Shown piece after piece: positions 1 to 5,643 of a stretch of DNA of 6,175 bases; position 1 is the first letter of the stretch; each line of letters opens with the position of its first letter. A model generated the notes under the pieces. The model did no database searches. It saw nothing but the letters and a program-made list of their open reading frames with translations, and was not told where the DNA came from. The DNA lies in contig JAQVPT010000221.1 in the NCBI GenBank assembly GCA_028701945.1, forward strand, positions 1 to 6,175. The letters are read 5' to 3'. The DNA is from Bacteroidales bacterium (GTDB taxonomy: Bacteria; Bacteroidota; Bacteroidia; Bacteroidales; ML635J-15). A program made the translations under genes and the position numbers.

Positions 1-293
1 AAGTTATTACTAACAAAAAAGAAGCTTACTCTGTGGGCGATGTCTTAGTAATAAAAGTTACTGTAAATCTTACACACAAAAGTTGCCCAGTGGGCATGGA
101 TCAGACTAAATTTACAATGAAAGGTATGGAAATCGTTGGGACTACCGATTGGACACAAGAATCCTCTATGGTTTGGACACGTAAAATAAAAGTAAAAATT
201 ATCGAAAAAGATTGTAAAAATATTGTGATAAATGCTAATCGAGTTTGCGACAAGGATGGTGGCTTTGGCTCGTTAAAGTTAAAATATAAATAA
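1..293 (+). CDS. C-terminal part of an unrecognised, probably periplasmic beta-sandwich protein (5' end outside window)
   Basis: The frame is open from the left edge (first full codon at 3) to TAA at 291-293, giving 96 visible residues. A GTG at 33 is possible but falls inside an apparent beta-strand, so the true start is almost certainly upstream of the window. The pattern is alternating hydrophobic strands after a 'YSVGDVLVIKVTVNL' opening, as in Ig-like or DsbD-N-like beta-sandwich domains; this is a fold guess, not a family match. It has three Cys: one in 'HKSCPVGMD' (residue 28 of the fragment), one in 'KDCKN' and one in 'RVCDKDGG'. The Cys-Met-rich 'SCPVGMD' turn could bind metal or form a disulfide. 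No membrane segment is visible in this part. It lies 37 bp upstream of the membrane ferredoxin gene on the same strand with no terminator between, so co-transcription and a role in the same envelope process are likely. Function unknown. Confidence 0.75.
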   Translation, partial: VITNKKEAYSVGDVLVIKVTVNLTHKSCPVGMDQTKFTMKGMEIVGTTDWTQESSMVWTRKIKVKIIEKDCKNIVINANRVCDKDGGFGSLKLKYK

Positions 294-330
294 AGAGCTT
301 AAAAGATTATCATTTTAAAAATTTTACATA

Positions 331-1371
331 ATGACAATTAGATATTTTCGATTTATATTGATTTTCATATTTGCAATTTTATCTTGTAATTTATCAGCAC
401 AAAATAATGAGGAATTGCAGCTCAGTGATGAAAATAATCAAGAAGAAATGATTGGCGATTCTTTCTCTGATGAATTTGATGAATTTAATGAAAATACTGA
501 TGAATTTACTGAATATGTTGGCGAGGAAGTACCTGTTGTAGAAGCTCCAGTTAGTTATAATCGTGCATTTTGGGCAATTGCAATTCTTATCTTTACAATA
601 CTGGCTGGTATTCTTGTAAAATTTAAAGCCACTAGAAATTTGAGAGCTGTGTTTTTACTATTATCAATAGTATTTCTTGGATTTTATCGAGGTGGACCAG
701 GTGTTATTTCAAGTTTTCAAAATACATATTTATTTTTTGTCGGATTAGATAATAATTGGCAAGCGATAATTTTATTTCTTGGTCTTATTCCAATTACCTA
801 TTTCTTTGGAAGAGTTTTTTGCGGTTGGTTGTGTTATTTGGGAGCATTACAAGAATTTTTGTATATCGGTCGAATAAAAATTTTTCAAACGGAGAAAGCT
901 CAAAAAATTATGCGAATAATTCGATACGTTGTTTTGGGCATACTTATTATCCAACTTAGCTTTACACAAACGATTTTATGGAACAAAATTGGACCATTTA
1001 GGGTAGCTTTTAATCTTTTTTCTCCCAATATTACAGGATATGTTCTACTTGGGATATTACTAATTACATCACTATTTATTTATCGACCATTTTGTAAAGC
1101 TATTTGTCCTGTTGGTTTATTACTTGGTTTGATTACAAAAATCCCCGGAGCCTCAATAATTGGCATAAACGACTCGTGTTCTGGATGTAAAACATGCAAT
1201 ACTTCGTGTAAGATAAATGCAATAACTCGTGATGATAAAGTCTCAAAATTAGATAATCAGGAATGCATTATGTGTGGCGATTGCCTTAGCGATTGCAAAA
1301 CCGATAGCAATAACATTTACAGAAAATTAAAACAACATTATGACAAAATTAAACTTAAGTCTGACAAATAA
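331..1371 (+). CDS. Polytopic inner-membrane 2x[4Fe-4S] ferredoxin protein, NapH/NosR/CcoG-like
   Basis: A 346-residue membrane electron carrier. Domains in order: signal peptide 1-23 (ends LSAQ); acidic periplasmic linker 24-76 rich in 'DEF' units; about five membrane segments near 80-97, 104-118, 143-162, 195-211 and 234-251; two C-terminal iron-sulfur motifs. C164/C168 (FCGWLC) and C255/C259 (CKAICP) form the paired CxxxC sites typical of NapH, NosR and CcoG. Ferredoxin ligands are C283, C286, C289, C293 and C312, C315, C318, C322. The basic loop 179-197 and the ferredoxin end fit a cytoplasmic location, leaving the acidic N-terminus in the periplasm. Known relatives pass electrons across or along the inner membrane, from quinol or cytoplasmic donors to periplasmic reductases or maturation systems. 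The specific partner is unknown. Oddities: the first site reads CY instead of CP, and neither ferredoxin motif ends in CP. ATG at 331 is chosen because it begins the signal peptide. The last 32 bp overlap the next gene. Confidence 0.9.
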   Translation: MTIRYFRFILIFIFAILSCNLSAQNNEELQLSDENNQEEMIGDSFSDEFDEFNENTDEFTEYVGEEVPVVEAPVSYNRAFWAIAILIFTILAGILVKFKATRNLRAVFLLLSIVFLGFYRGGPGVISSFQNTYLFFVGLDNNWQAIILFLGLIPITYFFGRVFCGWLCYLGALQEFLYIGRIKIFQTEKAQKIMRIIRYVVLGILIIQLSFTQTILWNKIGPFRVAFNLFSPNITGYVLLGILLITSLFIYRPFCKAICPVGLLLGLITKIPGASIIGINDSCSGCKTCNTSCKINAITRDDKVSKLDNQECIMCGDCLSDCKTDSNNIYRKLKQHYDKIKLKSDK

Positions 1372-2668
1372 AATAATTGCATTATTCGTTACAGTTTTTC
1401 TGTCTCAGGCTGCTTATTCGCAGATGGATTGTAGAAGTACACTGGGTGCACATTTAACGCCTTTTCATAAAAATGTTCCAATATTATGGGCAATTGAAGG
1501 AACAATGGCTCCTGGTATTATGACAAGTCCTTATAACGATACTGATATCACTAAACTTAATGGGGGAATGGTTTTAGGAGCTTTAGATTTTACAATTGCC
1601 AAAAAACATAATTTGTATCTCGAAGGAGGTTATAAAAATTGGACGACATCTGATTTTGTAAATGATGCTGGTGCTGGTAAATCGAAACATCTTGGAATGC
1701 GGCAAGCGTTTTATACTTACACTAATAATCAATTTAAAATTAAAGCTGGATTACACGAAACTCAATTAGGCAGTTTCCCAATTGTTGATGAAAGGATTCT
1801 TGGGGTTAGTGCCGATAAGACCATTGGAGCTTTTAGCTTTAATTTACGTGGTGGAACAGTAATGAAAAATTTTGCTAGAATGGGTGTTTTTTGCTCCAAC
1901 AGACATCTATATGGGATAATAAGTCCGAACTATACAGAGAACATTGGTAAAAAGCCGGGCGATACCAATCTGGCTGGAATAGCAATAAATTGGAATCCTC
2001 AATATAAGAAACCTGTGCAATCACAATCAACGACCGATTCTGATGAGTTTTCAGAATTTACTGATGAATTTAGTACCGGTTCTGTTGAAAAAAAGAATTT
2101 TGTATTTTCACAAGTTCAGCTTTTATTTTACAATGAATTTGGCAATCAGAATTTTATTCCAGACCACAAACTTTATCTTGGTGCATTTGCCGATATGAAT
2201 TTACCTTTTAATTTTGTTGCAAAAGTAGGAGGGGTTTACCAAAATATGTCTAATAATAATACTGTAATTTATATTGCTAATCTTGGTCGCATATTGAGTT
2301 GGCAAAATGGCTCAAGTACTAGGTTTGATGTTTCATATATCGGCAAAACTGATGTTTCGCAAAACGCCTTGTATATGCCATTGTTTAGCAATTTGTTTTT
2401 AGGAGAAATAATGCGACTTGATGCTGCCGATTTTCCACTTTGGAATGCTAAAATTAATCATAGGTTTCCTGGAAAACTAAAATTCAATATTGGAATTAAA
2501 GCTGTTGGTCAAATAACCGATGCAAAAACTAACGAACAAGATATTGAAGTTGGTATTTCACCGTTTAAAAATCACCTAAAAGTTACCCTTATTGGAAGTC
2601 GGGTGCAAACTAAACTTACTCCAAATGATTTTTATATGATAAGAGCAGAAGTACGACTTGCATTTTAA
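1340..2668 (+). CDS. Outer-membrane beta-barrel (porin-like) protein paired with the membrane ferredoxin
   Basis: 442 residues. Residues 1-28 form a signal peptide (basic start, hydrophobic core IIALFVTVFL, ending AYSQ). The mature part consists of repeated amphipathic strands, and the protein ends 'FYMIRAEVRLAF', with the terminal Phe and alternating pattern recognised by the barrel assembly machinery. This supports an outer-membrane barrel of roughly porin size. There are only two Cys, C31 and C185, which might form a disulfide. A hydrophilic segment at 227-250 carries the acidic motif 'DSDEFSEFTDEF', strikingly like the periplasmic linker of the preceding ferredoxin protein. The start at 1340 lies inside the upstream gene; it is preferred because the next in-frame ATG (1424) would remove the whole signal peptide. 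The overlap suggests translational coupling. I cannot tell whether it is a transport channel, a scaffold or an electron-conduit sheath; no haem-binding CxxCH motif is present. Confidence 0.85.
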   Translation: MTKLNLSLTNKIIALFVTVFLSQAAYSQMDCRSTLGAHLTPFHKNVPILWAIEGTMAPGIMTSPYNDTDITKLNGGMVLGALDFTIAKKHNLYLEGGYKNWTTSDFVNDAGAGKSKHLGMRQAFYTYTNNQFKIKAGLHETQLGSFPIVDERILGVSADKTIGAFSFNLRGGTVMKNFARMGVFCSNRHLYGIISPNYTENIGKKPGDTNLAGIAINWNPQYKKPVQSQSTTDSDEFSEFTDEFSTGSVEKKNFVFSQVQLLFYNEFGNQNFIPDHKLYLGAFADMNLPFNFVAKVGGVYQNMSNNNTVIYIANLGRILSWQNGSSTRFDVSYIGKTDVSQNALYMPLFSNLFLGEIMRLDAADFPLWNAKINHRFPGKLKFNIGIKAVGQITDAKTNEQDIEVGISPFKNHLKVTLIGSRVQTKLTPNDFYMIRAEVRLAF

Positions 2669-2794
2669 TACAGAGTTTTTTTGAAAAATTAGCAAAGAGA
2701 CGCCAAGCTATTAGCTAAATTTCCCTACTTTATTATTTGACAAATCCTTAGCTCTATTTTTACTCAATTCAGATACTTTGCATATAAACCAATA

Positions 2795-2807
2795 AAGAGT
2801 AACTCTT
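2795..2807. repeat. Small palindrome related to the GTTACTC element
   Basis: AAGAGT and ACTCTT are perfect inverted arms around a single A. Read on the minus strand the core is GAGTTACTC, the same nine bases found at the centre of the hairpin at 2818-2840. It is therefore a third copy, in inverted orientation, of the repeat in this gap. Confidence 0.6.
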
Positions 2808-2817
2808 CAATTAACTT

Positions 2818-2840
2818 GTTCTTCGAGTTACTCGAAGAAC
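2818..2840. terminator. Probable (bidirectional) transcription terminator hairpin
   Basis: Two perfectly complementary 10-base arms, GTTCTTCGAG and CTCGAAGAAC, flank a three-base TTA loop. On the plus strand TATCCTTTTT follows, giving a short U-run that fits an intrinsic terminator for the three-gene envelope cluster. On the minus strand the trailing sequence has few consecutive T residues, so termination of the AlbA_2 gene from this stem is less certain. A location between two convergent genes is the expected place for a shared terminator. Confidence 0.7.
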
Positions 2841-2869
2841 TATCCTTTTTGAAAGTTACTCGAAAAACT
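2826..2869 (+). repeat. Pair of 16-bp direct repeats (AGTTACTCGAAGAACT type)
   Basis: Copy 1 at 2826-2841 and copy 2 at 2854-2869 match at 15 of 16 positions (G versus A at 2837/2865), offset by 28 bp. Copy 1 forms the right arm of the terminator-like hairpin. Copy 2 sits within a weaker inverted pair, AAGTT (2853-2857) and AACTT (2866-2870). This suggests duplication of a hairpin-forming unit followed by drift. Confidence 0.65.
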
Positions 2870-2884
2870 TCCAACCGATAAATT

Positions 2885-3823
2885 TTAAATCAAAGTTTTA
2901 ATATTTGTAAAATCTGATTTTTCTAGTTGTTTACCGTTATAAGTAAGGGTTTCGTTTAATTTGAGACTATGTTTTTTAATTCCATTGCTGAAAAACAAAT
3001 TAATATTAATATCATCTTTCAAAAAGACATCAATGTTTTCGAGATTTACAGCAATTTTCGCCTCAATCATAGTTGCAATTTCTTGTTGAAATAGGGGAGA
3101 CTTAGCATTTTGTCCAAAAACAACATGTGATCCTTCGTGGCGAATAAATAAAGCCTGTAATGGTTGAAAACTTTCTTCGTATAGTTTTGCTGGAAATGTA
3201 ATTTCGATTTTATATTCTTTTTCAACAATGTTCCCTGCGTTTCTGATAAGGAATTTTGGATAAAAACTCATTGATGAGTATTTGCCTCCAGTTAATATAG
3301 GCAAGCCATTTGTGTTATATACGCCAAGAAATTCGAGTTCACAAGAACTTAACTTTCCATAAAGCATTCTTACTTCTGATTCGTCTAAAACTACGGCTTT
3401 GTTTTTTTGCCATTTGTAATATTTTGAATCACAAAACATGTGTGGACTATCGTTATTTACTGGGATGTTAAATTCATAAATAAACTTTTCTGCTTCTATC
3501 TCAATTTTAGATATGCTCATGTCTTTTACAGGGCTGTCTATTTGTGATTGAATTTCGTGGTTTAACCAATCTATGCTTTTATTAAAATTTGTTACAAAGT
3601 CAAATCTTTCAGCACGATATTTTTTTGGATATATGCCATATATTATTTTTCCTCCACCGGAATTTGCAATCGCACAAATATTCTTTGCAAGTCGTGTCAT
3701 TGATGATGAATTAGCCTGAAAATCAACGCCTTTAACAAAAATCAAATTCGAATGCATTCTAGTTTTGTCGCTTATCAAATTCTGATAATATTCAGGACTA
3801 TTATTATTGCTTGGCAAATTCAT
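2885..3823 (-). CDS. AlbA_2 (Schlafen-type) domain protein with unrecognised C-terminal half
   Basis: 312 residues, probably cytoplasmic, with no signal peptide or membrane segment. Residues about 20-156 fit the AlbA_2/Schlafen fold: 'FVKGVDFQ' (29-36) stands where the family has the ES..LEFK signature, 'AKNICAIANSGGGKIIYGI' (46-64) is the hallmark I.A.ANT.GG.l..GI strand-turn, and 'SPHMF..KYYKW..NKAVVLDESEVRMLY' (126-155) fits the family's final segment. Members are linked to nucleic-acid binding or regulation, and some Schlafens are nucleases. Here the usual Lys of EFK is Gln, so activity should not be assumed. Residues 165-312 are beta-rich and not recognised; the common downstream ATPase or HATPase-like part is missing. 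The ATG at 3823 is favoured over an in-frame Met at residue 23 because residues 10-22 look like the helix leading into the domain. A -7 box lies almost at the start codon. The gene sits 80 bp downstream of the GapN-like gene. Confidence 0.75.
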   Translation of the reverse strand: MNLPSNNNSPEYYQNLISDKTRMHSNLIFVKGVDFQANSSSMTRLAKNICAIANSGGGKIIYGIYPKKYRAERFDFVTNFNKSIDWLNHEIQSQIDSPVKDMSISKIEIEAEKFIYEFNIPVNNDSPHMFCDSKYYKWQKNKAVVLDESEVRMLYGKLSSCELEFLGVYNTNGLPILTGGKYSSMSFYPKFLIRNAGNIVEKEYKIEITFPAKLYEESFQPLQALFIRHEGSHVVFGQNAKSPLFQQEIATMIEAKIAVNLENIDVFLKDDININLFFSNGIKKHSLKLNETLTYNGKQLEKSDFTNIKTLI

Positions 3824-3827
3824 AATG

Positions 3828-3835
3828 CAAAAATA
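3828..3835 (-). promoter_or_regulatory. Candidate Bacteroidota -7 box (TATTTTTG) for the AlbA_2 gene
   Basis: TATTTTTG on the minus strand matches the Bacteroidota -7 consensus TAnnTTTG. Only four bases separate it from the ATG at 3823, so transcription would begin at or very near the start codon. I see no TTG-type -33 box at the usual 19-23 bp spacing, so the call rests on the -7 match alone, which is weak in A+T-rich DNA. Confidence 0.4.
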
Positions 3836-3903
3836 AGAAAATTACTTAATTGAGATATACTAAGTTAAAATAATGTTTTTACCCAATACTGCATTTGATG
3901 ATA

Positions 3904-5517
3904 TTACAAAATAAAATCGGTAGATAAGAAATCTGATTTTTCGTTTCGTAAAATATCTCGTATTATATCTTTATTGTCATCATTTTCTTTTGCTGCGAAT
4001 AATGTTCTAATCGAAAAAGCTCTTAGAGCATCGTGTGTTGATAATGTTCCTTCGGCAGAGTCTTTGCGTCCGGTAAACGGGAAATTATCTGGTCCTCGCT
4101 GACATTGTGAGTTAATATTTACACGACAAACCTGATTAACAAGAGTATCAATTAGTTTGCTTATTTGGTCTGTGTTTTTGCCAAAGATACTTGCTTGTTG
4201 TCCGAAATTTGAATTGATAACATAATTAAGAGGTTCTTCGATGTTTTTGTATTTAATGACTGGTATTATTGGACCAAATTGTTCTTCGTGATAAACTCTC
4301 ATTTTCTCATTGACATTATATAGAATCGCAGGGAAAAAGAAGGATTTGTTAAATTTTCCACCTGTTGGGTTTATCACTTTTGCTCCATTTGTTTCTGCAT
4401 CTTTTATAAGGTCGAGTAAATATTCTGTTTTTCCAGTTTCGGGGAGGGGAGTGATATCAACATCTTTATCCCAAGGCATTCCAGATACTAGTTCTTCAAC
4501 TGCATTTGAGAGTTTGTTTAAAAAATCATCTGCAATTTTTTCATGCACAAACAATAGTTTTAAGGCTGTGCATCTTTGTCCGTTATATGATAACGCTCCC
4601 AATACACATTCTTTTACTGTTGCATCAAGGTCTGCGTCTTCGAGAATTATTGCAGGATTTTTTGCTTCAAGTCCAAGTATGCTTTTCAATCTGTGTGGTT
4701 TTGGGTGTTGAGTTTTTAGTATATCTGCAACTCGGCTTGTGCCAATAAACGCCAGTACATTAATCTTTCCCGATTTCATTAGTGGAGTAATTACTTGTTC
4801 TCCTTGTCCATATACTGTATTCACAACACCTTTCGGAAATGCTTCTTGAAAAGCTTTTAAAAGCGGATAATGCAAGAGAACTCCAAATCTTGGTGGTTTA
4901 AATATTATAGTATTCCCCATTATTAAAGCTGGGATTAAAGTTGCAAATGTTTCGTTAAGCGGATAATTAAAGGGACCCATACATAAAACTACTCCCAAGG
5001 GAGATCTTCGTATTTGTGCAATAATTCCCTGCGAAATAGTAAATTTAGAAGCATCTCTATCTATGTTTTTAAGCTCATCAATCGTATCGTTAATATACTC
5101 AACCGTTCTGTCAAATTCTTTTGCAGAGTCCTTGTATGACTTCCCAATTTCCCACATAAGCAGATTTATTACTTCTTTTCTCTGCTCTTTCATTAGAATA
5201 ACAAACTTTTTTATTTTGTTGATTCTTTCTTCAACACGCATTGCGGGCCATTCTCCGTTTCCGTGCTTGTATGCTGTAACTGCTGCGTCTAATGCCTCTA
5301 ATGCTTGTTCTTTTCCCATCATCGGATAAGACCCAATATGATTTGTGTACTCGCTACCATTTTTTGTATAAACAGGTGAATATACTTGGCTGTATTCGCC
5401 TTGCCATTTTCTAATTTCTCCGTTTAATAAGTATTCGTTTTGAGTTATTGGAAAATCGCATCTAAATTCGGTTGGAATATCATCGATTTTTGGAAAAATG
5501 TTTGTAAAATCTTTCAT
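3904..5517 (-). CDS. gapN: Aldehyde dehydrogenase superfamily enzyme, probable NADP-dependent non-phosphorylating glyceraldehyde-3-phosphate dehydrogenase
   Basis: 537 residues, cytosolic, full length for the family (about 475-540). It probably oxidises glyceraldehyde 3-phosphate directly to 3-phosphoglycerate with formation of NADPH, bypassing the ATP-yielding step of glycolysis. Visible superfamily sites: 'GPFNYPLN' with oxyanion N184, 'FKPP' with K207 for cofactor binding, 'FIGTS' (257-261), 'GLEAKNP' with general base E284, catalytic C316 in 'NGQRCTA', and 'EEQFGP' (411-416). GapN-type assignment rests on R315 beside the catalytic Cys and on 'QRGPDNFPFTGRKDS' (473-487), which resembles the phosphate-binding Arg segment of known GapN enzymes. 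The usual ELGGK is LGLEAK here. A charged tail of about 30 residues (508-537) follows the normal end. Start at 5517: the N-terminal region continues to fit the family, and a -7 box lies 25 bp upstream. A different phospho- or semialdehyde substrate cannot be excluded. Confidence 0.88.
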   Translation of the reverse strand: MKDFTNIFPKIDDIPTEFRCDFPITQNEYLLNGEIRKWQGEYSQVYSPVYTKNGSEYTNHIGSYPMMGKEQALEALDAAVTAYKHGNGEWPAMRVEERINKIKKFVILMKEQRKEVINLLMWEIGKSYKDSAKEFDRTVEYINDTIDELKNIDRDASKFTISQGIIAQIRRSPLGVVLCMGPFNYPLNETFATLIPALIMGNTIIFKPPRFGVLLHYPLLKAFQEAFPKGVVNTVYGQGEQVITPLMKSGKINVLAFIGTSRVADILKTQHPKPHRLKSILGLEAKNPAIILEDADLDATVKECVLGALSYNGQRCTALKLLFVHEKIADDFLNKLSNAVEELVSGMPWDKDVDITPLPETGKTEYLLDLIKDAETNGAKVINPTGGKFNKSFFFPAILYNVNEKMRVYHEEQFGPIIPVIKYKNIEEPLNYVINSNFGQQASIFGKNTDQISKLIDTLVNQVCRVNINSQCQRGPDNFPFTGRKDSAEGTLSTHDALRAFSIRTLFAAKENDDNKDIIRDILRNEKSDFLSTDFIL

Positions 5518-5541
5518 TGTTTTTGTTCTTTAAATTGAGTG

Positions 5542-5549
5542 CAAAGATA
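5542..5549 (-). promoter_or_regulatory. gapN: Bacteroidota -7 promoter box (TATCTTTG) for the GapN-like gene
   Basis: TATCTTTG on the minus strand is an exact TAnnTTTG match, ending 24 bp before the ATG at 5517. That predicts a short leader of about 20 nt, usual in Bacteroidota. No TTG lies at the normal 19-23 bp upstream; the nearest (5580-5582) is 30 bp away. The box suggests the gene is transcribed on its own rather than only by read-through from the adaptor gene. Confidence 0.6.
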
Positions 5550-5617
5550 CAGATTTTATGTAGAATTTCACCTATAATTCAACCCCTAATGCCATTTGTT
5601 ATACGGTTATTTACCAA

Positions 5618-5640
5618 TCACATCATCACATCCTCACATC
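5618..5640. repeat. Three-copy TCACATC tandem repeat
   Basis: TCACATC occurs three times with an exact 8-bp period (5618-5624, 5626-5632, 5634-5640), separated by A and C. The array starts three bases past the stop codon of the adaptor gene. It does not form a hairpin, so it is not a classic terminator. It could be a short simple repeat or a remnant of a dispersed intergenic element. Confidence 0.7.
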
Positions 5641-5643
5641 TTT

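Larger units (their letters stand above)
2669..2884. other. Convergent intergenic region without a gene
   Basis: This 216-bp A+T-rich gap separates the end of the barrel gene from the end of the AlbA_2 gene, which face each other. No convincing open reading frame is present. It holds a small palindrome, a strong hairpin and direct repeats, listed separately, all in the half nearer the minus-strand gene. The left half (2669-2790) shows only a weak AGCTA/TAGCT inverted pair at 2706-2716. Confidence 0.8.

Noticed and set aside
331..390. Lipoprotein signal (ILSC, Cys at residue 19) in the ferredoxin protein
   Set aside because: Leu at the position before Ser is a poor lipobox fit, and an ordinary cleavage site (LSAQ) follows within five residues. 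I prefer a standard signal peptide or uncleaved anchor.
756..959. Plus-strand open frame inside the membrane ferredoxin gene
   Set aside because: It is an out-of-frame reading of well-supported membrane segments, with no recognisable protein features.
2706..2716. AGCTA/TAGCT inverted pair as a terminator of the barrel gene
   Set aside because: Only five A+T-rich pairs with a one-base loop and no U-run; the hairpin at 2818-2840 is far better.
4310..4711. Plus-strand open frame of 133 codons within the GapN-like gene
   Set aside because: It lies antisense to conserved catalytic-region codons of an intact enzyme, and its product is low-complexity Ser/Phe-rich with no family pattern.
5063..5329. 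Plus-strand open frame opposite the N-terminal part of the GapN-like gene
   Set aside because: It is antisense to an intact enzyme gene; the Ser/Ile/Leu-rich product is what such antisense frames yield in this composition.
5561..5579. GAATT/AATTC inverted pair upstream of the GapN promoter as an operator
   Set aside because: A five-base A+T-rich stem with an eight-base loop is expected by chance here.
5618..5640. CRISPR-like array
   Set aside because: Units are only 7 bp with single-base separators; there are no spacers and no cas genes.
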